A stretch of 64,000 nucleotides of DNA from Lysinibacillus sphaericus (GCF_002982115.1 NZ_CP019980.1:1372001-1436000), one strand, 5' to 3'; shown: positions 1-8,316, counted from the stretch's first letter. Notes: generated from the letters alone by a model not told the origin. Translations and numbers: made by a program.

Positions 1-16
1 TGTTTAGAGATACATT

Positions 17-27
17 GTAGGGGTATA
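17..27. promoter_or_regulatory. Possible CsoR-like half-operator
   Basis: The bases GTAGGGGTATA read in reverse as TATACCCCTAC. This matches one half of the copper-sensor CsoR operator (TACCCTAYRGGGTA-type). It lies about 40 bases ahead of a copper-binding protein gene, which is what makes it noteworthy. The second half-site is poor, so the call is an inference. Confidence 0.25.
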
Positions 28-67
28 TGTATAGAGAGTAACATCTAAAATTTAGGTGGGATAGAAT

Positions 68-397
68 TTGTCACATGAACAACGCCAAGAATTAATCCAG
101 GCTTTACACCAATGTATGGCTGCCTGCAATCAATGCTTTGACGCTTGTCTAAAGGAAGACGATGTAAAGATGATGGCTGAATGCATCAGATTAGACCGGG
201 AATGTGCAGATATCTGTAACTTTTTAGAGCAGGCGTTAGCACGAAATACACCATTTGCTTCAGAGCTAGCATCAGTATGTGCGACAGTATGCGAGGCGTG
301 TGGCAATGAATGTAAGAAACATGATCATGAACATTGCCAGCAGTGTGCGGAAGCTTGTTTCAAATGTGCAGAGGCTTGCAGAAAGCTAGCTGCTTAA
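68..397 (+). CDS. Four-helix bundle copper-binding protein (Csp/DUF326-like)
   Basis: A 109-residue protein with about fifteen cysteines spaced as CxxC and CxxxC along predicted helices (for example ACNQCFDAC, CATVCEACGNEC and CQQCAEACFKCAEAC). This is the pattern of the four-helix copper-storage family, in which Cys side chains point into the bundle and bind many Cu(I) ions. There is no signal peptide, so it is likely a cytosolic store like Csp3. Translation starts at TTG at 68, set by the AGGTGGG ribosome site at 54-60; the first ATG downstream would cut the conserved N-terminal helix. A CsoR-like half-site sits upstream. The family call is secure; copper storage in this organism is inferred from the family. 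Confidence 0.88.
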   Translation: MSHEQRQELIQALHQCMAACNQCFDACLKEDDVKMMAECIRLDRECADICNFLEQALARNTPFASELASVCATVCEACGNECKKHDHEHCQQCAEACFKCAEACRKLAA

Positions 398-455
398 TTT
401 CTTTTCTTACTTAAAAAATACTTTATCCAGCATTAAGTACTTTTTCACGAGTCGG

Positions 456-482
456 GACGTCCAATTATTTGGCGTCTTTTTT
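456..482 (+). terminator. Weak intrinsic terminator
   Basis: GACGTCCA pairs imperfectly with TGGCGTC (one bulge), followed by a T run. It lies about 60 bases downstream of the copper-protein gene and would end its transcript. Confidence 0.5.
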
Positions 483-548
483 ATTGATACAAAGCAATTA
501 TTAAGCTTCTCCATCGTATATGAACTAAATCTTTCTGAAAAGCAGTAA

Positions 549-731
549 AAGGGATTGGTTCAATCGCTCCCCCTTTATATTAAAGAAAAAAGATATGCTT
601 CTTTATCGATTAAAGAAACGATAAATGTACTAGACCAGGAAGAAAACTATAACGACTTTTTCCTTTATAGTGATATTGGGATAATAGGTGAGTTTTCTAA
701 TAATCCCTTTGAATGCAATTTCATTACATAA
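549..731 (+). pseudogene. Decayed C-terminal coding fragment
   Basis: The 398-804 gap holds one open stretch of about 60 codons ending in TAA at 729-731. It has ordinary amino-acid composition (for example IKETINVLDQEENYNDFF) but no start codon with a ribosome site. It looks like the tail of a gene whose front is lost. I do not recognise the family. The rest of the gap shows only the terminator near 456. Confidence 0.3.
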
Positions 732-804
732 CAATTACAATTATTAATAAGCTAGGTTACAAGATAAGGAAATAACCGATAAAATAAGATGGAGGGATAA
801 AAAT

Positions 805-1302
805 ATGAAAAAACTAGGGACTCTATACTTTTTCTGCGGAAAAATGGGAGCTGGAAAAACGACTAAATCAAAACAAGTGGCTTTAGAGAAGCAAGCAGTA
901 TTGTTATCTGAGGATGAATGGCTTGCATCTCTTTACCCTAATCAGATTACAACATTTGAAGACTATCTTAAATTCTCAGCGCAACTCAAGCCGATGATGA
1001 AAAAGCATGTCCAAAACATATTAAGTGTTGGTACAGATGTAGTCATGGATTTTCCAGGTAATACTCAACAACAGCGAAAATGGTTTTTGGATATTGCATC
1101 AGAGGTAAATGCAAACCATCAACTAATTTTCCTTAATTTAAATAATGAGCAATGCTTACGTCAAATTGCACAAAGATGTATCGAACAACCCGAAAGAGCA
1201 ACTTTTGACACAGAAGAGACGTTTATTCATGTTACTAATTTTTTTGAAGAACCAGAAGTATCCGAGGGTTTAAATATTTTAGAGTTTAGTGGGGAAGAAT
1301 AA
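805..1302 (+). CDS. P-loop ATPase / small-molecule kinase-like protein
   Basis: A 165-residue protein with a Walker A motif GKMGAGKTT at residues 12-20 after a hydrophobic strand, and a later VVMDFPG strand that can serve as Walker B. The size and layout match the zeta-toxin/chloramphenicol phosphotransferase-like AAA_33 group of single-domain kinases, which phosphorylate small molecules or nucleotides. The start ATG at 805 follows a GGAGGGA site. It is not in an operon: decayed sequence lies on either side. The substrate cannot be told. The position next to a type I toxin and gene fragments suggests an accessory gene. Confidence 0.72.
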   Translation: MKKLGTLYFFCGKMGAGKTTKSKQVALEKQAVLLSEDEWLASLYPNQITTFEDYLKFSAQLKPMMKKHVQNILSVGTDVVMDFPGNTQQQRKWFLDIASEVNANHQLIFLNLNNEQCLRQIAQRCIEQPERATFDTEETFIHVTNFFEEPEVSEGLNILEFSGEE

Positions 1303-1308
1303 TAAGGT

Positions 1309-1404
1309 TTGCAACATATCCTTGAAGATTTAAAGTGTGTAAAAAAATACCAAAATAGACCAGCGATAGTTTCTATTAAAGGTAATGAGATTGTTCGGAT
1401 TTAG
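1309..1404 (+). pseudogene. Short coding remnant
   Basis: About 31 codons from a TTG at 1309 to TAG at 1404 (including KYQNRPAIVSIKGNEIVRI), directly after the ATPase gene and without a ribosome site. It reads like the C-terminus of a lost gene. No family is recognised. Confidence 0.22.
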
Positions 1405-1440
1405 GTGATTACATTAAAGGCGATTGGCATTCTAGTAATT

Positions 1441-1484
1441 CACCCTACTCTGTAAGGTATAGAGGGTGATTTACTTTTTTTTTG
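1441..1484 (+). terminator. Intrinsic terminator, probably of an antitoxin RNA
   Basis: CACCCT at 1441-1446 pairs with AGGGTG at 1463-1468 across a 16-base loop. A T-rich tract (TTTACTTTTTTTTT) follows on the plus strand and reaches into the 3' end of the opposite-strand toxin gene. A plus-strand RNA ending here would overlap the end of the toxin mRNA, as in the txpA-RatA and bsrG-SR4 pairs. Confidence 0.55.
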
Positions 1485-1566
1485 AAAAAGTAAATGACAA
1501 CGCAAGAATCGTTACAATAAGTGTAGCGAAACTAAACATGAGCGTTATAGACTCATAAACTGTCAT
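1471..1566 (-). CDS. Putative holin-like type I toxin peptide
   Basis: A 31-residue peptide beginning MTVYESITLMFSFATLIVTI and ending in SKKK. The start ATG at 1566 follows AAAGGAGATGG. This is the signature of the Hol_Tox/TxpA-BsrG family: a short acidic and polar head with an MTVYE-type start, one membrane helix (about residues 9-28) and a basic tail. Members insert in the membrane and are silenced by an antisense RNA overlapping the 3' end of their mRNA. A plus-strand terminator at 1441-1484 fits such an antitoxin. The toxin family is recognised with confidence; the antitoxin RNA is inferred. Confidence 0.85.
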   Translation of the reverse strand: MTVYESITLMFSFATLIVTILALSFTFSKKK

Positions 1567-1693
1567 TGGAACCATCTCCTTTATTTTCGTTTGAAACGAA
1601 TTTTTGGAATAAAAGATGACCAATCACCCTTAATATCTCAATCTACTACATGTAGAAATTATACCTTTATTGGCGTTTAATATTAAAAAAGCG

Positions 1694-1734
1694 AACACTA
1701 ATTCTTTTGTACGATTATAAGGGAATTAGTGTTT
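1694..1734 (-). terminator. Bidirectional intrinsic terminator
   Basis: AACACTAATTC (1694-1704) pairs perfectly with GAATTAGTGTT (1723-1733). T runs lie on both sides. It sits directly after the stop of the nuclease gene. Confidence 0.85.
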
Positions 1735-1735
1735 T

Positions 1736-2545
1736 TTAATTTGTTACGATACATTCTGCAATCTCTGGAAAATCAATAAATGGATTCCGATTGCCTTGAA
1801 GTTCATGGATAGCTAGGTTGCGATGCTTTTCATAGATAGATACTGGAAAAGATTGATGCCATTTTAACAATAAGAAGATATTCACTAGTTCTTTTTTTAT
1901 TATGTTTGGATAGCGAATTAGGAAATAGAGTGTAGCTCTAGCAACGATTCCTTTGCCGTATTCTGGTTCGAATTTACTTTCTTCAGCTTTGCCGCAGCCA
2001 TCTTTGATTCCTAAAATTAATCCTTCAGGGATATAATCATGGAAATCGTAATAAGGGTAGTTGCTGCGACTGCTATTGCAGGTAGGATTGCAGGCGAATA
2101 AATGATGCAAGTCTCCTCTCATCGGTTCTTTTTTATCGAACCATGATTGAGGCACTACATGTTCACAGTTAAATAGATTATCCGATAAGATGCTTATTAA
2201 CCCTTTTGCCTGCATTTCGTGGAGCCGAACGTCCTCCTCTATGACAGAAAGGGGATCCATCCTTTTTCCAGAATAAAGACTTTTTAATGAACCGTTTTCC
2301 TGTAAATCAACCCAGGGGTACACATAACGGTGCGGGCTGTAGTTTAATTGATCTGTATGTGTTTTTATAAGCAATGTGTGAAGGCTGTCTAAAAGAGTAG
2401 TATTCGTGAATGAAATGCTATGATAGTATTGATTTCTGACTTCCTTATCTTTCTTTTCGTCATAATAGGGTCGATTTTCCTGATAGTTTAAAAAATCTGA
2501 CTTGGCCGTTTCCCATTCACAGTATAGCAAATCTAGTTTTTCCAT
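1736..2545 (-). CDS. Endonuclease I family nuclease (NucM/Bsn-like)
   Basis: A 269-residue protein with the endonuclease I core: NCEHVVPQSWF (about residues 126-136, catalytic His129), RGDLHHLF (143-150) and CNSSRSNYPY. These His and Asn side chains hold the Mg ion of the beta-beta-alpha-metal active site used to cut DNA or RNA. Unlike the secreted Bsn/YurI and EndA enzymes, this protein starts MEKLDLLYCEW and has no signal peptide. The start ATG (2545-2543) overlaps the stop of the upstream subtilisin by one base (TAATG), so the two are translationally coupled. The pair could form a secretion-independent degradative or defence unit; that role is inferred. Confidence 0.85.
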   Translation of the reverse strand: MEKLDLLYCEWETAKSDFLNYQENRPYYDEKKDKEVRNQYYHSISFTNTTLLDSLHTLLIKTHTDQLNYSPHRYVYPWVDLQENGSLKSLYSGKRMDPLSVIEEDVRLHEMQAKGLISILSDNLFNCEHVVPQSWFDKKEPMRGDLHHLFACNPTCNSSRSNYPYYDFHDYIPEGLILGIKDGCGKAEESKFEPEYGKGIVARATLYFLIRYPNIIKKELVNIFLLLKWHQSFPVSIYEKHRNLAIHELQGNRNPFIDFPEIAECIVTN

Positions 2546-3507
2546 TATATTTTCAACGCCTGTCCAGATAATTTTTGGTTGAATACATCCGATAAGTATT
2601 CCTCTGTTGTTAAGTACAGCATGCCGTTGCCTTCGAGTTTTGGCGAGTTTCCTAAAGGAATCGTTCTTTTTATTAATTGTGCATACAGCTCAGCCTCTGT
2701 CAGATTTCGCTCAAAGTTTCTGTTGGCATTCTCTTTTATGAGTGCAAGTGCACCAGATATATGCGGTGTTGCCATCGAAGTTCCGCTTAGTTTTGCATAA
2801 GTTCCGTTTAAATACGTTGAAAGGATTTCTTCACCAGGGGCTACTAAGTCGACTTCATTATTCGAATTTGAAAAATAAGAAGATCTGCGTTGCAGGTTAA
2901 TGGAACCGACACTGATGACTTCATTGTAGCAGGCAGGGTAGGCCAATTCATTTGAAGAACTCTGTCCATCTCCCTCATTACCAGCAGCACAAACGACTAG
3001 TATTTGATTAGTGATTGCGTTTTGAATAGCTTGGTGTAACTCAGGTACATCGACAGAACCTCCGAGGCTCATGGAGATGATATCCACCCTTTGTTCAACT
3101 GCATAGTTAATACCATTTATGATCCAGTCGTATTGCCCTGATCCATTTTTATCAAGCACTTTTAAAATCAATAAATTTGCCTCAGGTGCAACACCAACTA
3201 CTCCTGTGTAGTTATTGATTGCAGCAATTGTGCCAGCCACATGGGTTCCATGGCCATTATAATCGATGTATCGATCAGGTTGTCCATCATCATCATGAGT
3301 GAAATTCCACCCACCGATAATACGCCCACTCAAATCAGGATGGGTGACGTCGCAGCCTGTGTCCAATATCGCTACAGTAATCCCCTTCCCTTTAGAATTC
3401 TCCCAAACTTTTGGAGCTGCAATAAGTTCAATACCTACTGGCACCACTTCGACCACTTCGACCACTTCATTCACTTGAAACGGAATTAAATGTAACTTTT
3501 GCTTCAT
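2545..3507 (-). CDS. Intracellular-type subtilisin serine protease
   Basis: A 320-residue S8 protease. The triad is visible as Asp49 in AILDTGCD, His86 in NGHGTHVAGT and Ser244 in LSGTSMATPH, with oxyanion Asn177 in AAGNEG. There is no signal peptide. The N-terminus carries HLIPF, equivalent to the LIPY/F motif of intracellular subtilisins, whose short N-terminal extension blocks the active site until clipped. The size matches IspA (about 320 residues). The extension contains a run of VVE repeats encoded by a 9-base tandem repeat at about 3446-3470. A GGAGGGATACAA ribosome site precedes the ATG at 3507. It forms a two-gene operon with the nuclease. The family call is strong. Confidence 0.93.
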   Translation of the reverse strand: MKQKLHLIPFQVNEVVEVVEVVPVGIELIAAPKVWENSKGKGITVAILDTGCDVTHPDLSGRIIGGWNFTHDDDGQPDRYIDYNGHGTHVAGTIAAINNYTGVVGVAPEANLLILKVLDKNGSGQYDWIINGINYAVEQRVDIISMSLGGSVDVPELHQAIQNAITNQILVVCAAGNEGDGQSSSNELAYPACYNEVISVGSINLQRRSSYFSNSNNEVDLVAPGEEILSTYLNGTYAKLSGTSMATPHISGALALIKENANRNFERNLTEAELYAQLIKRTIPLGNSPKLEGNGMLYLTTEEYLSDVFNQKLSGQALKI

Positions 3508-3689
3508 TTGTATCCCTCCTGAAAGAAATTAGGTTTTAAGTGTAATATTGGTAATTAATAATATTCTAACAATTTTGAATTTTGAATAACAGTTACAATA
3601 GATGTGTTTTTATCTAAAATATCAGAATTTTAATAGTGAAAATAGTATTGGTATCTATTAGTCAATATCGCATGATAACATCTTAAAGA

Positions 3690-3932
3690 TTGTGGATGTT
3701 TGTACTTAAAATAAACTGTATTGGAGAAGTTGAAGTTCATGGAACAGAAGATGCTTATAAAGGTATCGAATTAATACGTGTACATAAACTTTCTAAAGAT
3801 ACAACATTAGCTGAAGTAGAAAATCTATTCTCTACGCTATTTCACAAAGGTGAAAAGGGCTATAAAAATCTAACACAATGCGTGGGTAAAATTACAATTC
3901 GAGCAAAAAAGGAAAATGGTGAAATGGTATAA
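3690..3932 (+). CDS. Hypothetical small protein (doubtful)
   Basis: An open stretch of 80 codons starting at TTG 3690 or ATG 3696, beginning MFVLKINCIGEVEVHGTED. No clear ribosome site lies upstream, and the sequence downstream to 4088 looks decayed. Composition is protein-like (charged, with an alternating beta pattern) but I do not recognise a family. It could be a fragment of a larger gene. Confidence 0.35.
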   Translation: MWMFVLKINCIGEVEVHGTEDAYKGIELIRVHKLSKDTTLAEVENLFSTLFHKGEKGYKNLTQCVGKITIRAKKENGEMV

Positions 3933-4154
3933 GAAGGACACGATTGAGGGGGAAGTGGAATTTAAAGTTTTCAACAAGCAAAAGAAAATGTGAGGATTTT
4001 CATTTAAACAAAATGGACCAAAAATATTTAAATCAATTCATCAATATTAACTTTGACAAAATTGGGGAGATTGAGAAATAGATAAAGAATGTTTACTTTA
4101 ATATTAAAGTGTTTTAAAATCCTTTCAATACTTAAATTTACAAGGAGGCATATT

Positions 4155-4535
4155 ATGGAACAAAACATTCCTGAATCAATTGATGAATATATTTTACAAT
4201 ATCCTCAAAAGATTCAAGAAATATTAAAAACAATAAGAAAGGTTATAAAGGAATCAGCGCCAAATGCCGAAGAAAAAATAAGTTACCGGATGCCTACTTT
4301 TGTATTAAACGGAAATCTGGTACATTTTGCTGCATACAAAAACCATATAGGCTTCTACCCAACTTCAAGCGGGATTAATAATTTTCAGCATGAATTATCG
4401 GGATATAAAACCTCTAAAGGTGCAGTTCAATTCCCAATTGGAAAACCCATCCCTTATGGATTAATTAGTCAAATAGTAAAATTTAGGGTTGCTGAAAACC
4501 AAAGTAAAGTGGAAGAGAAAATAAAAAAGAAATAA
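4155..4535 (+). CDS. DUF1801 / YdhG-like protein
   Basis: A 126-residue protein starting MEQNIPESIDEYILQYP. It carries the DUF1801 pattern: a helical N-terminus, then ISYRMPTFVLNG, HFAAYKNHIGFYP and a C-terminal SKGAVQFPIGKPIP segment. The start at 4155 is fixed by AAGGAGG at 4142-4148; the frame stays open upstream to 4089 but without a site. Members of the fold include YdhG/FrataxinBac-type iron-binding proteins, but the role of most is unknown. It appears monocistronic. Confidence 0.85.
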   Translation: MEQNIPESIDEYILQYPQKIQEILKTIRKVIKESAPNAEEKISYRMPTFVLNGNLVHFAAYKNHIGFYPTSSGINNFQHELSGYKTSKGAVQFPIGKPIPYGLISQIVKFRVAENQSKVEEKIKKK

Positions 4536-5001
4536 TTTGTAGATGCAAATTTCCCTTTGTTTATGAACTATAACAAAAATCATAATAACAGGATTTATCA
4601 ACAATCGGCGCGATTCTATAATATGGATCAGCGCTCGTTTTCATTAGAGGGTTAGATTATTGAATGACATGCTTTTGTAAATGTAACTAGACGATTTTTT
4701 GGGTGCTTTTTTCATCTAACATTATTGTATAGTTAAATGTAAAAGGGGAGACAGAGTATGGATAACCAATATTTCGTAGGTTGGGGTACATTGGCATTGA
4801 CTGATACCACCTTTGTGTAACAATCCTGTTTACAACGCTAATGGGCATATTCACGAAATAAATGTACTAAAATGGTTATTTTCTGTTTCACTATTTATAC
4901 CAAAGCCGTACACAGGTGTTTCATTCTTATTCAACAATCGGGCCATATTGTTGAAATACATTCTTTTATGAAAAGTTACCAAACGGCGGTTTGATAACTT
5001 A
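4536..5001. other. Gap with gene scraps and dispersed repeat copies
   Basis: There is no full gene here. A 20-codon open stretch (4758-4820) with a good AAAGGGGAG site begins MDNQYFVGWGTLAL and stops early, so it looks like the head of a truncated membrane protein. Two copies of a short CAACAATCGG-type repeat lie at about 4598-4615 and 4931-4950. Confidence 0.4.
4598..4643. repeat. Dispersed CAACAATCGGGCGC-type repeat, copy 1
   Basis: TCAACAATCGGCGCGATT, followed by a second part containing CAGCGCTCG. Related copies lie near 4931, 6841 and 7813 in this window. These are short degenerate elements in intergenic DNA. Confidence 0.45.
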
Positions 5002-5886
5002 TTATTTGTTATTTAAAAGAAAATCTAAAAACAATTCAGAACTAGTATTTGGCTGCATGTTTAATCGTGTGCATACATGTACAGGGCGTATAATTTCTAT
5101 GTTTTTCACATAAATCCTCTGCAGTTGATTAGTATCTAAATACCTTTTAACAGCAATAGATGGAGATAAAGTAATACCATAACCTGAAAGAACTGCTTGA
5201 ACCGATTCCGTTAATCCATTAAAAACCAATCCTATTTTAGGAAATGGCACACCTTGAGTATGACAAATGGATTGGAAAAGTTTTCTTGTTGAACTCCCTT
5301 CTTCTCTCATAACAAATGAGTATTGAACAAGTTCATCTAAAGTGACCTCTTTATTTGCTAATTTATGCTTTGGGTGAGTAACGAAATAAAACTCAATATC
5401 TTTCCAATGTTTACTTACTATATTAGACTCATCTATATTTTCAGTAACAATAATTCCTATATCTGCCTTATAATTTAGCAAATTATGAATCATGTCTTTC
5501 GTGTTTCCTGATTGAAGTACAAATTGAATATGCTCATTTTCATCTTTATACTTCGAAATGAATGGTGGAAGTATAGCTGTAGCTGGTAAATAGGTCGACG
5601 CAATGACAATTGTTTCAGCTGCTTGTTTTTTTATATTCGCGATTTTTGTTTCTATCGAGGTTTCTAATGAAAAAAGGTTTTCCGCCTCTTTTGCAAGAAT
5701 GCGTCCTACTTTCGTTAATTGAATTCCTCTACCTTTCGATTGGATCAATGTCACATCAAGCTCTTTTTCTAAATGGCGAATTTGTATCGTTACAGCTGGC
5801 TGACTCAAACATAGATACTCTGCGGCCTTTGTTACATTTTCAAATTCAGCTACCGTTTTAAATATTCTTAAAGAGTGTAGATTCAT
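5002..5886 (-). CDS. LysR-family transcriptional regulator
   Basis: A 294-residue protein with an N-terminal winged helix-turn-helix (about residues 1-60; NVTKAAEYLCLSQPAVTIQIRHLEKEL is the recognition region) and a LysR substrate-binding domain (about 88-290). It is divergent from a TauE/SafE-family exporter across a 106-base gap, so it most likely controls that exporter and itself, as LysR proteins usually do. The closest functional relatives by layout are CysL/YwfM-type regulators, but the inducer cannot be read from sequence. The start ATG at 5886 has a GGGGG-type site. Confidence 0.92.
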   Translation of the reverse strand: MNLHSLRIFKTVAEFENVTKAAEYLCLSQPAVTIQIRHLEKELDVTLIQSKGRGIQLTKVGRILAKEAENLFSLETSIETKIANIKKQAAETIVIASTYLPATAILPPFISKYKDENEHIQFVLQSGNTKDMIHNLLNYKADIGIIVTENIDESNIVSKHWKDIEFYFVTHPKHKLANKEVTLDELVQYSFVMREEGSSTRKLFQSICHTQGVPFPKIGLVFNGLTESVQAVLSGYGITLSPSIAVKRYLDTNQLQRIYVKNIEIIRPVHVCTRLNMQPNTSSELFLDFLLNNK

Positions 5887-5992
5887 GCAAATCCCCCTTG
5901 TATAAATATTATTTATGGATATTACTTAATTATATATTAGATTTATTGATAATAGCGTTGTATGGTTTGTATAAAAAGTTGAGGGAAAAATA

Positions 5993-6817
5993 ATGAGGAC
6001 ATTGATTAATCTTTCAATGATATTTGCAGGTGGGGTTTTTCTATTATTACAAATTAATGCTACAACAAACATCCCGTTTCTCAGTATCATTATTTGCATT
6101 GGCATGTTAGGTTCATTTATAGGGACACTTGCAGGAGGCGGGGGCTTAATTACGTTACCTGCAATGCTACTACTTGGAATTCCTATTCATTTTAGTATCG
6201 CAACAAATAAATTTTCTTCAGGAATCGCATCATTATCTAGTTTAATTGTTCTTCTAAAGACAAAAGAGTTGAATATGAAAATGATGAAATCCTACATTAT
6301 TTCTTCGATTATCGGAGGAGGCTTTGGTGCGTTAGTTACGTCAATTCTTCCAGAGAAATGGCTAAATCTAATTGCAATTTGTTTGCTCATATTTACATTT
6401 TTTGTATCTATTAAAAGTAAGAAATGGTATAGCGAACTACAAGCAAATAATACAAACCTTAATAATAATCGTGCTTCTAAAGTGATGTCATTCTTTATTG
6501 GGATGTATGATGGTGGATTTGGTCCTGGGTCATCAACATTCAGTATTTTATACTTTATAAAATCTAAAAATACTTATGTAAAGGCAACACAAATGAGCAG
6601 AGTGTTAAATTTCGGTAGCTGTTTTGGGGCATTTATCATTTTTTATCAAACGGGTTATTTACAATGGGATTATGCAATTGCTTTGGGTATGGGATCTATC
6701 ATTGGAACACAAGTTGCACTAAAAATTGTATCAAAAATACCTTTAAAAATTGCTAAAGGGTTAGTAACTACCATCCTAATTTTATTAATCGTTCAAGTAG
6801 CATGGCAATTTAAGTAG
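5993..6817 (+). CDS. TauE/SafE family (DUF81) sulfite/sulfonate-type exporter
   Basis: A 274-residue membrane protein with about eight hydrophobic segments. It has the family's glycine-rich GTLAGGGGLITLPAMLLLGIP early in the first half and the repeat-like MYDGGFGPGSS in the second half. These are the two pseudo-symmetric halves of TauE/SafE/YfcA transporters, proposed to export sulfite, sulfoacetate or related anions. The ATG at 5993 follows GAGGGA. The divergent LysR gene is its probable regulator. The substrate is unknown. Confidence 0.9.
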   Translation: MRTLINLSMIFAGGVFLLLQINATTNIPFLSIIICIGMLGSFIGTLAGGGGLITLPAMLLLGIPIHFSIATNKFSSGIASLSSLIVLLKTKELNMKMMKSYIISSIIGGGFGALVTSILPEKWLNLIAICLLIFTFFVSIKSKKWYSELQANNTNLNNNRASKVMSFFIGMYDGGFGPGSSTFSILYFIKSKNTYVKATQMSRVLNFGSCFGAFIIFYQTGYLQWDYAIALGMGSIIGTQVALKIVSKIPLKIAKGLVTTILILLIVQVAWQFK

Positions 6818-6960
6818 ATATGCAGTACTAAATCACGATCTTCAGCAATCGTGCGCTTTTCTTGAAGATTATTGAGTTGCATAGGCAGCTCTTTTTTCTT
6901 ATTCAACTAACAGAGCAGTTTAATTAAAAATTATCTACTTAGAGAAACGAGGGTAATAAA

Positions 6961-7713
6961 ATGAAATATTTTACTAAAGAATGGCATGAATTGTGTCAAA
7001 AAAATAATTTACATCTGCATTTAGAGGAAGAAAAGCAAGCTGAAACATTCTCAGAAGAATATTTTCAACAGCTTTACCACATTGAATTAAATAGTTGGCT
7101 TACTGTACAAGAAGAAGCTAATTTAAGATTAAAATCTCACGAAAACTATGAACCTTTTAATAAAGAAAAGGGAATAGAACAATTTCATGATATTTTCATA
7201 CATAATCTTATGTATTTAAAAAAGCAATTACCAGAAACAATAGTAAAACAGATTGCAGATATAAGGGTGTTTACTTTAGATAAGGCAACTCGTAATGTAA
7301 TAAATGCTGTAACTCAATTTTGCGAGGAAAATTACAGAATTGTAACCACAGTAATTGAAGATTACAAAAGATATATAAAAGAAAACTCAACATTACTGGA
7401 TATAGAAATTGATGGGGATTTTAGCTTCCATGATTGCAAAATTATAAAATCAATTAAGAATGATAAATCCTTAAAATTACTCCTTGATAATAAAGTGAGT
7501 GATACAAATATAGATGAGGTCATATTTGAAAATATTAATATTATCAAACAGGATGATTTGTTAGAAGATTCATGGTGGCTGTATGAGGAAATATATAAAG
7601 TGAATGACAAATATGAATTTCACGTCTTGCTACAAAATAAAACGGAGGACTTAATTGATTTTATTATATCAGCTGAACAAATTTCCTTTATAAGTAATAA
7701 AAATAATCTTTGA
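6961..7713 (+). CDS. DUF4085-like cytoplasmic protein
   Basis: A 250-residue soluble protein starting MKYFTKEWHELCQKNN, which matches the start of DUF4085 proteins of Bacilli. It is highly charged and mostly helical in the first two-thirds, with a beta-rich FHDCKIIKS... region following and no signal peptide or membrane segment. A GAAACGAGGG site precedes the ATG. Function is unknown for the family. It stands alone, flanked by repeat scraps, and is probably accessory. Confidence 0.65.
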   Translation: MKYFTKEWHELCQKNNLHLHLEEEKQAETFSEEYFQQLYHIELNSWLTVQEEANLRLKSHENYEPFNKEKGIEQFHDIFIHNLMYLKKQLPETIVKQIADIRVFTLDKATRNVINAVTQFCEENYRIVTTVIEDYKRYIKENSTLLDIEIDGDFSFHDCKIIKSIKNDKSLKLLLDNKVSDTNIDEVIFENINIIKQDDLLEDSWWLYEEIYKVNDKYEFHVLLQNKTEDLIDFIISAEQISFISNKNNL

Positions 7714-7810
7714 TAGTAAACTGAGGCGTTTTTGTATTAAGTCGAAGCGAAGATATTAAAAAAATAAAGAGAAGCCTTATTAAGCTAACGGGTGCTTATC
7801 TTCAATAAGG

Positions 7811-7850
7811 TACTCAACAATCGGGCGCGATTGCGGAATAAGCTCCTCTT
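7811..7850. repeat. Dispersed CAACAATCGGGCGC-type repeat, copy 4
   Basis: TACTCAACAATCGGGCGCGA followed by TTGCGGAATAAGC. It is the best-preserved copy of the family also seen near 4598, 4931 and 6841. Confidence 0.5.
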
Positions 7851-7899
7851 CTCTGATACAATTTACGTGTGTTTAAATGCAATAAGAACTTGAAAGTTT

Positions 7900-8055
7900 G
7901 TAAATACAGTTAATAAAGGTCTTGAGTTTGAACAAGTTGTAGCATTTGGTAGAGATTATGATTTTGAAAATGAAGAAAGACTAAATGCTCATTATGTAGC
8001 GGTTACAAGAGCTAAAGAAAAAATGATAATACAATTGTCTATACAAATAAATTAG
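7900..8055 (+). pseudogene. Tail of a UvrD/Rep-type helicase
   Basis: About 51 codons read NKGLEFEQVVAFG and then NAHYVAVTRAKEKMII before TAG at 8053. The KGLEFxxV and YVAVTRAKE motifs are helicase motifs V-VI of the UvrD/PcrA C-terminal domain. Everything upstream (motifs I-IV) is missing and there is no start, so this is a deletion remnant. Such a tail is typical of decayed mobile or defence loci. Confidence 0.8.
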
Positions 8056-8283
8056 CTAATATTTTTAGAGCCCAAGATGTTAGTAGCAAGGAGAAAATTA
8101 AGTAATCAACTGTTATAATTTCAAATCTGTTAAATATTGGAGTGGTTTAATTGGTATGTTTTACCTATTAATCTACATAAAGATAGACTAGATTATTTTA
8201 AGCTGTTTCTAAGGTCGCCATAATGCTTAGAGAATCGTATGTAGACAAACTACACGAGAAAGAAGCTGAAGTATTATAGTTTC

Positions 8284-8316
8284 GGGTCGCGGGTTTGAAT
8301 CCCCTCATTACTTATA
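8284..8316 (+). pseudogene. tRNA 3'-half-like scrap
   Basis: GTCGCGGGTTTGAATCCCC resembles the T-arm of a tRNA (stem, TTTGAAT loop, stem) with one mismatched pair. No acceptor, D-arm or anticodon is present around it. Such partial tRNA ends are often left where an integrated element used a tRNA gene as attachment site. Confidence 0.35.

Noticed and set aside
8284..8316. Functional tRNA gene
   Set aside because: Only a T-arm-like piece is present; acceptor, D-arm and anticodon are absent, so it is listed as a scrap.
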